A stretch of 64,000 bases of DNA from Myxocyprinus asiaticus (Eukaryota; Chordata; Actinopteri; Cypriniformes; Catostomidae), in assembly GCF_019703515.2 (NCBI RefSeq), contig NC_059368.1, forward strand, positions 30,974,289 to 31,038,288, read 5' to 3'. How positions within the stretch are numbered: the stretch's first letter is position 1; every line of letters starts with the position of its first letter. A program made the position numbers and the translations under genes. The notes below the pieces were generated by a model. That model was not told the origin of the DNA. It did no database searches and was given only the letters and a program-made list of their open reading frames with translations. Of this stretch, positions 34,441-45,554 are shown piece after piece.

Positions 34441-34745
34441 TTTAAAGGGCACTCAGTAACTTTTTGTTTGTGTCATCTTGGACTTACAGTGACACCTAGT
34501 GGTGTGGATGCAGCATCATTCAAAATCAATAGTTTTTAGTTACAGATGCCATTGTAGAAATTCTCTATTCACAATCAGCCATTAATTTAATCCAAGAGTG
34601 AAAGTGTCCAATAACAAGAAGGTTACTGAGATTAAGCAAGTCAGCTGGTCATGTGATTCTAAAATGGCAGCCCCCATGAGGGCACCCCTGCACCATGTAG
34701 AATAAAACAGCTTTTATAAGGTTACTGATATACTAGAGTCCTTAT
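34441..34745. repeat. possible short dispersed DNA element
   Basis: Starts TTTAAAGGGCACTCAGTAAC and includes GTGACACCTAGTGGTGTGGA, wording I associate with high-copy fish MITEs. No matching inverted end or duplication is visible. Confidence 0.35.
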
Positions 34746-35019
34746 CTCATGTGAGTGGTCATGAGTTTATCCAAATGTTTCAAAATTGAAATTAATATCT
34801 TTAGGAGTAATTAAAATATATTTTTTAAAGTCGCCAAAGTGGAGAGCAGAAACTCCCCACTGAGACAAGATAATACGCTTAAGTTTTTTTTTTTTTTTTT
34901 TTTTAAGTAAATTAAGTTTTATACGCTTAAAAAAAATACATTTTAGCCTATTTTTAAGATTTATACATTTCAGATTTCACCACAAAAGTTTATCAAACTG
35001 AATTGTGTAATGTTTAAAA
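34746..35019. other. AT-rich non-coding with poly(T)
   Basis: A 21-bp T-rich tract at 34,885-34,905; otherwise nothing. Confidence 0.5.
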
Positions 35020-35285
35020 AAATGTAATTAATAAAATTTTAACTATTTCTTTTTATCAAATATTACTCAAATCAATTTGATGGAGTTTTGTTATGAAATT
35101 GAAATGAGTAAATCTTAAAATTATTTTTGAGTGCATTTCAATTTAATAAAATTCTTTCAAATTAAATTGTCATGAATAAAACTTTAAATATTTCAGTTTT
35201 TCTTCATTTTATTTTGTTAAAGATTACTCAATTAAATTTGATGGAATTTTGTTATGAATTTTTTTTTTTTTTTTTTTTTTTTTTT
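35020..35285. repeat. imperfect direct repeat with poly(T) end
   Basis: A 39-bp block at about 35,063-35,101 (ATTACTCAAATCAATTTGAT, then GGAGTTTTGTTATGAAAT) recurs at about 35,222-35,260 (ATTACTCAATTAAATTTGAT, then GGAATTTTGTTATGAATT). The spacing is about 159 bp. The second copy runs into a poly(T) tract to 35,285. Function unknown. Confidence 0.65.
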
Positions 35286-36739
35286 TGGAGTTTGCAAAGA
35301 TAATTATACTCACTATTTGCTAACCCTAACCGTACTCCAAAAAGAAAACCTTTTGTATTTGATTGATAAATGGTGTTCATAAAGAGGACTTTGTATTTAT
35401 TATCTACCCTGTAAACTATTTAGTGCTTCTCTTGCATTTTGTTTGCAAGAGAAGCATCTGGATGAACTCTGAAGCTTTGTTCTCTCTCTCCTGGTTAGTT
35501 GGGCATTTGCTTTTTATTCTTGCGCCTGTACCCAACTGTACCAATATGAATCTGTATTATTAGGTTGAAGTGCATTGATGTGGTGAGCTTAGTGCACAAG
35601 AGCCGTAAGGCATTTATTTGGGCTTTAGTGGGGTGGTTTATAAGGGTTCCAATTTTATGTTTTTAAGTGTATACATAATAAATTTGCCATTGCAGGTGTG
35701 GTGTGGCCCTGTATAATGCTAGCTGCTGTTTCTTCATACCTGTTTCTATACATCTGTTCCTGCGTGCTGTTTCATCAGAGTCGCTTCATTGTTTGTTTTG
35801 CCAAACTTGTTGCACTACATTTGTCTTGTTTTTGCATTGTACAGTGCAAAACATTAAATTAAAAACAGAAAATTAGATCCAGATCAGGTTTTGGGATAAT
35901 AACGTGGGAAATTGCGCTATAAAAGTAACTTAACTTACATTTACTCCAGCACGTATAATCCACATTAAGTAGAACTGAAACTGGAGCTGGCAGGTCCAAA
36001 GATGCTAAACTAATGCTCTACCTTATCTCCAGATGTTGCTGGCTCGTTATTCGTTTGACATTTGGTTTCTCCTACCCATGCTCTCTGGAACTGACAATTT
36101 TACAACAATATCATTAGCACAATTAGGTTAAAGAATATATGACTATATCATACAGGCATAAAACATTGAACTCAAATGGTCAACGCTTGTTGTAGCTGGA
36201 GAATTATGCCTAAAAATGCTCATATGGGCTTTCATTAACTAGCGCTTGTAAGAGTCTGTCTGAAAATTCCACCCTCAGCACTAAAACATCGGAGATGTCC
36301 AAGTATTTATTCATTAAATAATCCACTGTGTAAGTTATGCATACAATTTACAATCTTTAGAATGTATAAATGTTTTAGTTTTTTTAATAAGTGTTTAAGA
36401 CAGAACATTGCATTGAACACTTGTGACGTTTTAGTACAGTGTGTGGACTTTTTAGACAATCTCTTATGAACCATAAGTGAAAATGTAATAAATATTTAAC
36501 TTAAATTAAACTTTACCCTGTTAAATATTGTTATGCAGTCATAATACATTGATGTTTTATTAAAATATATTTAGTTTGGTCTATTTATTATGATGTGGTG
36601 TCACTGAACTGTCAGTAGGATGGAAAATGAGAATACCACCCTTCCCATTCTACTACTCCAATAGGCCAGGCCTATTGACATGGAGGCATAGAACCACCTC
36701 TGTGATTTTGGGGGACAAATGTGTCCCTAAACTGTAGAT

Positions 36740-36782
<43 letters not shown>

Positions 36783-38061
36783 TAACCACCTTCATCTTAG
36801 TTCAAACACCTTCAAATAACACACAGTTTCCATCGAGCACATACACACAAACAAACACACAAGACGAAAAGTGTTGTTTTAACGATCCAGATTTCTTCAC
36901 ATGCTGTACACGCATTCACATACACACACCTCAGAACTAAGCCTCGGTGTCAATACATATCCCCAGTTCATTAAACAACGACATGTGTCAGAGGAACAGT
37001 TCATTTGCAGCAAATGTCATTCTCTAGTGGCTAGTTTAATAGTCAACACACACACATATACAGTGAGCTGACAAGTAGCTCAACAAGAATAAAAGAAAAT
37101 CTCAAATGCCATCAGGTGCTGCTGTACAACTTCAAGGAAAAAAAGAGCTAGGAGAAAATGGAGAGGAGAAAGAGATTTGGAGAGGAGGAGGAGGGGTGAT
37201 GGCATGAGAGGGGTGGAGAGAATATTAAAAAGGAAGTGCTTCATATCAAATCATTTGGACCACTCCTTTTACCGTGATGATGCAGATAGGTCGCTAATTA
37301 TTGCTTTGTTTTGTGACGTGTTTCAAGTGTACCGCATCTATAGCTGACATGTAGGAAGTGATCATTTTGACAAATTTTGCGAGTTGAATTGTTAAAGTCT
37401 GTTTCCTTTTCACTTTGGTAACACAAGTTACCGATAATATCATGATCTAAACTGATTTTTTTTTTTTTTTTAAATAATAATAATAATAAAATAGTCTACA
37501 CAGAAAAGTTTCTTATGTCTGGACTATTTCTGCAGGAGTTTATGATTATACATACAAATTGTTTGATATACAATGAGTACTTTAGATACTTGATAATTTC
37601 TAGATATTGATTTCTAGATAATGTTCTAGACAGACTTGGTTTAGATCAAAATTAATACCTACATTGGCTAAGAAGTATTTTGCAGTTTTCTTATTTTATT
37701 CTATTATTTCTGAACATCTGGATTATTTTAAATAAATTAGATTCTAATTTATTTTGCGTTAACACTATGTTAATAACTTTTTCTAAACCATTTTTCTGGC
37801 ACACCTATAATGAAAAAACTTTGATTTGTCTCACCAGGTTGCCTTGCATTCTAATAAAGAACATGTTATTTGAATCATATGGAGTTACATTTTAGTTGAG
37901 TACATTTAAAAGTTGAAAAATCAATTTGTGAATCGTGCTTAAGTTTGAAAAAAAAAAAAAAGAGATTTTATTTTTCTGCCATATCGCCCAGCCCTTGGTT
38001 GAGTGCTGGTGTTACCTGTGGGTGCATGCACACAAACTGTAGATGTATTGTACTGTATGTT
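35286..38061. other. non-coding, microsatellites only
   Basis: A (CA)n run at 36,744-36,778, a poly(T)/(TAA)n patch at 37,456-37,490 and an A tract near 37,949-37,961. Small open frames at 35,363 and 37,680 are AT-rich and motif-free. No gene seen. Confidence 0.5.
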
Positions 38062-38389
38062 TGTCACGCCCACATCAGTCTCCACTCCTTTTCCTGCTCC
38101 AACTCCCCTGAGTACTGATTACCCACACCTGTCATCCATTATTGAACTCATCAAGAACTCTGTATATACTCACCCCTTCCTTCAGTTCATTGTCAAGTCT
38201 CATCTAGACCCAACAGATGTTTCATATGTCCTTCTTGCCTCCTGAATTACCGTCTCCAGTTATTTGCTTGTGGTGGTATTGTTCTTGGATTATTTCTTCT
38301 AGTTTGTTTGAACTTGTTTTGTTTTGTGTTTCATTGAACTCCCAGCATTTGGGTTTAATCATCTCCTCTGGTCCTCTTCTTCAATGACA
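38062..38389 (+). mobile_element. solo LTR with perfect 5-bp target duplication
   Basis: The 328-bp unit starts TGTCACGCCCAC and ends TTCAATGACA, an imperfect TGTCA...TGACA terminal pair. The 5-mer ATGTT lies directly on each side (38,057-38,061 and 38,390-38,394). A TATA-like CTGTATATACTC lies at about 38,159. The wording is like fish Gypsy LTRs but not like the Gmr1-like LTRs in this window. Strand is assigned from the TATA position only. No internal sequence is left. Confidence 0.82.
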
Positions 38390-38883
38390 ATGTTAATGAA
38401 GTGGCACAAATCGCAATTTGCTAAGACTGAGAAATAAGTCTTTGCGCTAAAACACACATATTCTCGGCGCAAAGTCTTAACTCACATCCTGCATTTGCAG
38501 TTTAAGGATTAAAGAGCTATCAATCACTTTTAAAACTAGCCATGATTTGTGTGTCAGTAGATCAATATGATGATTATTATTATTATTAATGATAATAATA
38601 ACAATAATAATAACAATTAATTTTGTATAGCACCTTTCAAAAGCTCAAGGATGAAAATATCAAAACTTCATGGCCATGCTAAATGAGTTTTGCGTGTATG
38701 ACGTAGGGCATAGCACTCTGAAAAAAGGGCCATAATGTAATTCTGTTGCACAATAACAGTATATGCAGTATGTACATACAGTATAAACAGAAAGCTCTCA
38801 CTCACTGAATCAGTCACTTTTTAAGTTATTTGACAGTGTAAAAATACAGAAAACACAGAAAATGTAAAAACCTAGTTTTTGTT

Positions 38884-38951
<68 letters not shown>

Positions 38952-39410
38952 GATTAATACATCTATTGACAATCAGTGTCTTTTATTAAATTGCAATGTA
39001 TTGCTGCTGTTTTATAACAATAAGCCACTCCAAAGATGTGTTAAAGTGATGATACTATGTTTAAGACTTTATGCAGTGTGCTGTGCTTAAAAACAACCAT
39101 AGTAGCTGTAGTAACCATTTAATCATAGTATAATCACTGTAAAAATCATAGTAAAAAAAAAAAAAAAAAAAATCATATTTGAAAAGGGTCTATCTTTATT
39201 GAAAGCAGGTTTACTTTCAAGCAGTCAAGCAGTAAGGACTGCAGACTCGGTGGGTTCTCAGGTTTAAGATTATTCCATAAAATTTACATAATATTTCCAT
39301 AGTATCTAATACACTTGAATGACTCAACTGCATTACATATGACAGAGTGATGGCAAATACACCCTCAGTATTTTGTTTTTACTTGTTAAGAATAAAAAAA
39401 GGAAAGGAAC

Positions 39411-39443
<33 letters not shown>

Positions 39444-39642
39444 CAAATATGAATAACATCAGGTCTGACACAGGCAACAGTGCATACCAGAGATTCATAA
39501 CACACTGCGATCAGTCTGAAAATCTGTACAAAGAACATGCCCTTTTTGAACAAATGAGAAAAGTGTGCACACATAAATGAGCTGTACAAGAAGTATGATT
39601 TCAAAATCGGTTGAAGAAAAAAAAAATCTGACTTAATGTGTA
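38390..39642. other. non-coding with microsatellites
   Basis: Contains (TA)n at 38,888-38,946, an A tract at 39,152-39,171 and (GA)n at 39,419-39,443. The two open frames at 39,347-39,604 run through the (GA)n tract. Confidence 0.55.
38888..38946. repeat. (TA)n microsatellite
   Basis: About 29 perfect TA units. Confidence 0.97.
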
Positions 39643-39930
39643 TGTGACAGTTACCTTGCTCTCTTTATTAAGGAAGCGGGAGATGGGTAAACAATCCACG
39701 TAGTCTTTTATTGACAGCACTTTTCAGTGTAACACAAAGTATTGACTTTTCAGCACAACATGCACCCACAACACGAACTCGGCTGCATGCGTCTCTCTCT
39801 CTCTCCCCTCCGGCAGTCTGGACACCATTTTTATCCCCCTTCATCTCTCACTGAAACACATAACTGTTAGAGATAATTTCCCATAGATGTCAATCCTTAC
39901 CTTTCTCCTTCTCATGCCCACATTAACACA
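39643..39930 (-). repeat. 3' LTR of Gmr1-like copy 2
   Basis: Plus strand TGTGACAGTTACC to ATTAACACA. It aligns with the 5' LTR at 43,709 through CTTTATTAAGGA, TTATTGACAGCACTTTTCAG, GGCTGCATGCGTCTCTCTC and CGGCAGTCTGGACACC. Relative to the 5' LTR it lacks about 30 bp near its right end. Confidence 0.85.
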
Positions 39931-39940
39931 TACCCCCATT
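39931..39940 (-). other. polypurine tract of copy 2
   Basis: The minus strand reads AATGGGGGTA directly before the 3' LTR. The G-run is the expected plus-strand primer, though short. Confidence 0.5.
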
Positions 39941-39947
39941 GCCTGAC

Positions 39948-40534
39948 TCAGGCCGGGGAGCCATCCGGCCTGTGACCACCCCCCCCCCCATTTTTAGAGG
40001 GGAAATCTGCCACAGCCATCTGCGCCCCCGGCCTATGGACCACCTTGAACTTTAAAGGCTGGAGCTGGAGAGCCAGCCTTTTAAGAGAGTCAGATACCAA
40101 AGGGTGATCCGCGCATTGGCATCCATCATGCGATGGAGCCATTGGAGCGGACCATGGTCTGAACAGAGGGTGAAGGCCCTCCGAAGCAGGTAATACCGAA
40201 GGGTCAGGACCGCCCATTTGATTGCCAGGCACTCTTTCTCAATTGTGCTGTACTTTGTCTCCCACACTGAGAGCTTCCGACTGATGTACAGCATGGGGCG
40301 CTCCTCCCCCTCCACTACCTGGAATAATACAGCCCCCAACCCCCTGTCAGACATGTCTGTCTGCAACAAAAAAGGGAGAGAGAAGTTAGGGGAATGCAAG
40401 AGTGGCCCACCACAAAGTGCTGCTTTCACCCGCATGAATGCCTGCTGACACGGCTCTGTCCACTGGAATGGATCTGGTGCCCCCTTTTCAGTGAGATCAG
40501 TCAGCAGGCTGGTCACGGTAAAATAAATAGGCAC
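39948..40534 (-). pseudogene. Gmr1-like RNase H, copy 2
   Basis: The 160-codon frame 40,534-40,052 reads FQWTEPCQQAFMRVKAAL, LLQTDMSDRGLGAVLFQ (Asp), LYISRKLSVWETKYSTIEKE and CLAIKWAVLTL (Glu), then FTLCSDHGPLQWLH (Asp). It continues after a frame change as FKVVHRPGAQMAVADFPSK (40,232-39,948). The three core acidic residues are present. This is the last domain of Pol, as in a Gypsy element. In a live element it degrades RNA in the RNA:DNA hybrid. Confidence 0.87.
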
Positions 40535-41165
40535 AAATCTACGATAATAGCCAGCCCACCCAAGGAACTATCTCATCTCCTTTTAGGTCTTTTAATGTCT
40601 TGGGCAGACTGCAATCGCTGCGGTTTTATCAATTTGGGGCCACATCTGCCCATGACCCAAGTGGAAGCCCAGATACCGTACTTCCACCCGCCCAATTACG
40701 CACTTCTTTGGGTTTGCCGTGAGTCCCGCTCATCTCAACAACCCCAGAACAGCCCTCAGATGCTGCAGGTGCCGCTGCCAATTATTACTGTAGATAATGA
40801 TACCATCCAGATAGGCAGCAATGTATGCAGCTTGCAGTCTGAGGATTCGGTCCATGACCGAACGGAAGCGTCATGAATTGGTGTAATCCAAACAGTGTGG
40901 AAAATGCCATCTTTTCACAGGACATGGAAGATAAGGGGATATGCCAATATCCCTTTGTTAAATCCAGTGTTGAATAAAAGTTAGCCGCGCCTAACCGATC
41001 GAGCAGTTCATCAATCCGAGGCATTGGGTATGCATCAAATTTAGACACCGCATTGACTTTTCTATAATCCACACAGAACCAGACTGAGCTGTCACTCTTC
41101 AGGACCAGCATCACTGGGCTGGCCCAGTCACTGTGGGATTCTTCTATTACTCCCATATCTAGCAT
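40535..41165 (-). pseudogene. Gmr1-like reverse transcriptase, copy 2
   Basis: The frame 41,165-40,785 shows GVIEESHSDWASPVMLV, CVDYRKVNAVSKFDAYPMP and YSTLDLTKGYWHIPL (first Asp). The catalytic box at about 40,795-40,815 reads YLDG, with the second Asp of YLDD changed to Gly. Copy 1 has the mirror lesion (YLGD). The connection region down to 40,535 is broken by indels. Directly upstream is the integrase C-terminus and a TNLIEHNIETTPGV linker, not protease. Confidence 0.87.
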
Positions 41166-41177
41166 GGCCTTTAATTC

Positions 41178-42430
41178 TTACCAAACCATTTCTTTTTTGT
41201 GCTCGGGTAATCGGTAGGGATGACAGCGTACCACTACCCCTGGGGTTGTCTCGATATTGTGCTCTATGAGATTCGTACGACCGGGAAGAGGCGAAAAAAG
41301 TTGTAAAATTCTCCTTGTAACCTGGCAACCTCCATGACTTGAGATGGTGAGAGGTGGTCTCCGCAAGTGACCGGGGTGACTCGATCGGTGGCTTTTAAGT
41401 TCACCTCCGGTCCGAGCTCCTCCCTCTCTGGAACTACCATCACCAATATCGCCAACATCAAGGGGAATGCCTCTCTCCACGGTTTTAGGAGATTGAGGTG
41501 GTAAATCTGACATGCTCTGCCTCTATCCATTCGTTTAACCTCATAATCAATTTCCCCGACTCGCCGTGTGACCTCAAAGGTCCCTTGCCACTTGGTGAGT
41601 AATTTAGAGCTCAATATGGGGAGTAATACAAGAACTTTATCTCCCAGTGTAAATTCCCATAGCCAAGTACCCCTATTATATAGCTGGCTTTGACGTTCTT
41701 GAGCCTGGAGCAAATCCTCTTGTGTTAATTTCCCCAGGTGTGTGGAGTTTTGCTCTCAGGTCAAGAACGTATTGAATTTTGTTTTTGCTGTTTGAAGGAT
41801 TCCCCTCCCAATTTTCCCATAGAATGTCGAGCATACCGCATGGTCGACACCAGTACAAAAATTCAAATAGGGAGAACCCTGAGGAGGCTTGCAGGACCTT
41901 TCGTACTGCAAATAATAGGGGCTCGAGCCACTTGTCTCAATTTCGAGTGTCTTCATGCACGAAACTGCAAATCATATTTTTTAGTGTCTGATTAAATTGT
42001 TCGGCCAAGCCGTCCATTTGGGGGTGGTAAACACTGGTCCGAATCTGTTTAATCCCCAATAATTTGTACAGTTCGAATAGTGTACGTGACATAAACATAG
42101 TGCCCTGATCAGTGAGGATTTCTTGCGGAAACCCCACTCAGGAGATTATTCTGAAGAGTGCCTTGCAACACTATGTGCTGAGATGTTGTGCAGAGGCACT
42201 GCTTCCAGATATCGCATTGCATAGTCCACCAGAACCAACACAAAGCGATGCCCGCGTGCCATCCACTCTAATGGCACGACAAGGTCCATGCCAATTCTTT
42301 CGAAGGGGACCTCAATCAATGGAAGGGGGCGCAATGATGCTCTTGGGGTGGCCGGCGGATTCGCTAGCTGACATTCACAGCATGCCGCACACCCCACCTG
42401 CAAACATCCCTGTGAATGCCCGGCCAATAG
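41178..42430 (-). pseudogene. Gmr1-like integrase, copy 2
   Basis: The frame 42,427-42,146 has the CAACCECQ half of the HHCC finger, FERIGMDLVVPL (first Asp) and RFVLVLVDYAMRYLEAVPL. The frame 42,137-41,937 has EILTDQGTMFMSRTLFELY (second Asp) and DGLAEQFNQTLK (Glu). The frame 41,713-41,264 has the C-terminal module QERQSQLYNRG, KLLTKWQGTFEVTRRVG (GPF/Y-type) and YEVKRMDRG. The DDE set is present, although frames change twice. Integrase inserts the DNA copy. Here its C-terminus leads directly into the RT linker. Confidence 0.88.
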
Positions 42431-42934
42431 AAATGGGCCATTAGACGGTTTAGTGTTTTTCTTGCCCTAATTGACCCGCCATCAGATTATGATGAGCCGT
42501 CTGGAATAGTATTTCCCGACAGCTCTTCAGTATTAACAATTGGGTTGTATCCTCCCTTGTCTGAGCATCCTGCGTCACTCAATACAACTGATCCTTAATA
42601 AATCAAAAAATACGGGTATGAGAGTGCAATGTCTGGCTGGAGGTGGTGACCATCAATCACTTTCACTTGGTCAAAGGCGTCTCACTTGGTCAAAGGCATC
42701 AAAGGGTCTCGTCTTGCGTCTGCTCCAGAGGGAAATCCCCTGCAGGGAATCCTCCTGACATGGAGCTGACATAGACGGCCCTGGCACCAACTCCCTAGCC
42801 AGCAAATCGCACCCGACACTCTGATACACTTTGTTACAGGACCCATCCACACAAATTCCCCTCAATAAAGTTGAAATTCCGGCCAATGATACCCAAAATT
42901 AGTGGATGGGTGAGACGGGGAGTAACCACTGCCT
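42431..42934 (-). other. degenerate Gmr1-like PR-INT linker, copy 2
   Basis: Matches the position of 4927-5413 in copy 1; a minus-strand frame 42,886-42,671 shares LLRGICVDGSC and LVPGPS with copy 1 (LLREICADGSC, VPGPS). Function of this linker is unknown. Confidence 0.6.
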
Positions 42935-43216
42935 CTATTCTATGCTTTTGCCCTTTGAATTGAATAGATATGGCACTAAGGGGTAATCATGAATATCCCC
43001 ATGCACACACCTTACCTTCACCCGCCAGCTTGTATGCAAAGCCTCAGATTGAACCAAGCTTTGGTGAATGAAGGTTTGATTACAACCTGAATCCACCAAG
43101 GCTTGATATGTATCCCCCTTAATACTCACAGGTATCCAGTATGCTCCTGCTTGATCAGTGGCAGCCAGTGGCATGTCGGGACCCAGACTAATGTCTCCAC
43201 CTCCATCGTGGGACAT
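42935..43216 (-). pseudogene. Gmr1-like aspartic protease, copy 2
   Basis: A 93-codon frame reads VSIKGDTYQALVDSGCNQTF with the DSG catalytic triad intact, then IHQSLVQSEAL and VRCVHGDIHDYPLVP. The fold is a retropepsin-like protease, which acts as a dimer on Gag-Pol. It is one frame out of step with the zinc knuckle just upstream, apparently through a one-base loss at about 43,180. Confidence 0.75.
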
Positions 43217-43690
43217 CGGTCCTGGAAATGCCCAGGTTCCCCGCAGCTCCAGCAGACTGGCCCAGACCTCACACCCACAGGAAAGCAGAGAGGTTTAGGG
43301 GAAACCGGCAGGATGAATGGCCCACGGGACCGGGGAACCGGGTTTGGGATAGGAATTCCCCTGTTTCAGTGGAACAGGAACAGGATGAGGGGAAGGGGAG
43401 GGAAGAGAGAGAGAGGGGGAGAGAGAGAGAGAAAGAGAGAGAGAGAGGAGGGCTCACTAGCCCCTGAATACACCACCATACGTTCCTCAGCCAGCAGGAC
43501 TGCCTTATCCAGCGACGCCAAGCTCCATAGCACCTGCCGGCTTGAGCTTGGAAGAGTGCCTGGAACCACTGCTCCTGTTCCACATGCAGCTCAAGCAGAG
43601 CCTGATGTTGGGCTTGGTGGATGTCGGCGAGGGTCTTGATTACTTCGGCCAGCGGCGAGGACTCCATGGCGGCAATTTCTTCCTCCAAAT
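43217..43690 (-). pseudogene. Gmr1-like Gag, copy 2, capsid deleted
   Basis: The frame starting near 43,688 reads MEEEIAAMESSPLAEVIKTL, matching the Gag start of copy 3. After FQALFQAQAG it jumps into text equivalent to the far end of the capsid (ASLDKAVLLAEERMV) and a (GA)n-encoded Ser/Leu run at 43,407-43,449. The SCAN-like core is therefore deleted. An intact zinc knuckle CWSCGEPGHFQDRC lies at about 43,209-43,250 in its own frame. Confidence 0.78.
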
Positions 43691-43708
43691 CCCCAGTTTT
43701 GGCACCAA
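43691..43708 (-). promoter_or_regulatory. primer binding site of copy 2
   Basis: The minus strand just inside the 5' LTR reads TTGGTGCCAAAACTGGGGA. It begins with TGG, the complement of a tRNA 3' CCA, and resembles TGGTGCCGAAACCAGGGA of copy 3. I do not name the tRNA. Confidence 0.7.
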
Positions 43709-44023
43709 TGTGACAGGTTTCTTGCTTTCTTTATTAAGGAGGAAGCAGGAGCCAGGAAAACAATCCAAGCAATCATTTATTGACAGCACTTTTCAGTGTA
43801 ACACAAAGTATTGGATTTCAGCACCCATAACTCGGCTGCATGCGTCTCTCTCTCTCCCCTCCGGCAGTCTGGACACCCTTTTTATCCCCCTCCAGCTCTC
43901 ACTGAAACACAGAACAGCTGTAAGAGATAATTTCCCACAGGTGTCAATTCTTATCGTTCTCCTCCTACCGGCCTCGCTCTGCACAGACGTCGCTAAGCAC
44001 GCCCACATCACCACAGTGTAACA
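43709..44023 (-). repeat. 5' LTR of Gmr1-like copy 2
   Basis: Plus strand TGTGACAGG to CAGTGTAACA, so TG...CA ends on both strands. A TATA-like GGATAAAAAGGG reads on the minus strand near 43,875-43,885, with CACTGAAAAGTGC and TTAATAAAG elements downstream, consistent with promoter and poly(A) functions. Confidence 0.85.
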
Positions 44024-44641
44024 TATTAGGCAACCACGAGCCTGGTTTCAACATTGCCATTTTACTACAATTAGCAAGTAAAGGTTATTGCATGTTTCTT
44101 GATGCACTTTATATAACATGCTATAAGATCTGAATAGTAAGACAGATGCACACACAAGAACTGAAAATGCATATAGATACATGAAAAAAATAAAAAATAC
44201 AAATATAATGCAGACACTAGAATTACACACACAAAAAACAACATACATTCAGGCTTGTCTGTGGGGGAAGAGGATCAGAGCACGACTGAAAGCTTGCGTA
44301 CGTTCCTGCGGTTTCACGTTTCCACGCCTGACAGATGACTGACAGCCACAACCAGTGGATTCTGCTCTCTTTGTATTCAAAGAGCGAGCGAGAGAGAGAG
44401 AGAGAGAGAGAGAGAGGTAAACATTTGGATCACAGTCTACCTCCTACCCACTTGACACACAGACACACAAAATTTTTCAAATTCAGTATAGTTCAACACA
44501 TTTTGTGGAAAATACTATATACATACAGTGACCACAGAAGTCTGAGACAACTATTGAATATATATAAAGAGAGAGAAAATGCAGTATATCTAAATTTTTC
44601 ATTAAATTTTTTTTTATCAGCACAACAATTTGAGTGAAAAA
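44024..44641. other. non-coding with (GA)n at 44,390-44,416
   Basis: No gene is recognised; the frame 44,335-44,637 runs through the (GA)n tract. Confidence 0.55.
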
Positions 44642-45348
44642 AATCTATCTATCTGTCTGTCTGTCTGTCTGTCTGTCTGCCTCTCTATCTATCTATTACC
44701 CTGCTGTTCCTCTGTCTACCTACCTGTCTGTCTGTCTGTCTGTCTGAATGCCTGCCTGTCTGTCTGTCTGTCTGCCACTCCGCTGTTCCTCTGTTTACCT
44801 ACCTACCTACCTATCTGTCTATTTGTCTGAATGCTTGCCTGCCTGTCTGTCTGGCTGTGTATGTTTGTTTTGTCTCTGTCTCTCTACCTTCCTGTCTGTC
44901 TGTCTGTCCATCACTCCGCTGTTCCTCTGTCTACTTACCTACCTACATACCTGTCTGTCTGTCTGTTTGTCTGTCTGAATGCCTGTCTGTCTGTCTGTCT
45001 GTCTGTCTCTCTATCTGTTACTCTGATGTTCCTCTGTTTACCTACCTGTCTGTCTGTCTGTCTGAATGCCTGCCTGCATGTCTGTCTATCTTTCAACCCA
45101 CAGTTCCTCTGTCTAACTACCTCCGTACCTACCTACCTGTCTGTCTGTCTGTCTGAATGCCTGCCTGCCTGCCTTCCTGTCTGTCTGTCTGTCTGTCTGT
45201 CTATCACTCTGCTGTTCCTCTGTCTGACTACCTGTCTATCTGTCTGCCTGTCTGTATGTGTACCTACTGTGCCTACATGTCTGTCTGTCTATCTGTCTTG
45301 TCTGTACCTACCTCCTGTCTGCCTGTCTCTTTGCCTATCTATCTATGT
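44642..45348. repeat. tetranucleotide satellite (CTGT/CCTA family) with higher-order units
   Basis: About 0.7 kb of CTGT, CTAT, CCTA and CCTG tetramers. The phrase GTTCCTCTGT recurs six times (about 44,706, 44,785, 44,921, 45,028, 45,105 and 45,214), each followed by CTAC-type and then CTGT-type runs and often GAATGCCTGCCTG. This gives a higher-order unit of roughly 80-135 bp. Three overlapping Cys/Leu/Ser/Val-rich open frames are by-products of the 4-bp period. Confidence 0.92.
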
Positions 45349-45481
45349 AGTGAATAGAATCAGGAAGCACTGCAGTGCAGGAGGTGGTACATCAATGTAA
45401 GGTGTACAGAACCTATGCACCACAAACACAAAGAGAGAGGGAGACAGTGTTGGGCATGGAAAGAAGGAGAGAAGGGAGTGG

Positions 45482-45554
<73 letters not shown>

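Larger units (their letters stand above)
39643..44023 (-). mobile_element. Gmr1-like Ty3/Gypsy element, copy 2, with both LTRs
   Basis: On the minus strand the order is 5' LTR, primer binding site, Gag, protease, integrase (finger, core, GPF/Y module), reverse transcriptase, RNase H, polypurine tract and 3' LTR. Integrase precedes RT, as in Gmr1 elements. The central Gag capsid is deleted, RT has a damaged active site, and the frames are broken. LTR lengths differ (315 and 288 bp) with a missing block in the 3' LTR, so the insertion is old. No clear target duplication was found (GTGTA versus TATTA). Confidence 0.9.

Noticed and set aside
43103..43639. 178-codon plus-strand open frame
   Set aside because: Antisense shadow of Gmr1-like Gag and its (GA)n-encoded linker.
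39638..44028. Target duplication for Gmr1-like copy 2
   Set aside because: GTGTA and TATTA do not match; either eroded or the ends recombined.
44831..45400. 189-codon Cys/Leu/Ser/Val-rich open frame
   Set aside because: Produced by tetranucleotide repeats (12-bp coding period); neighbouring frames give the same peptide pattern.
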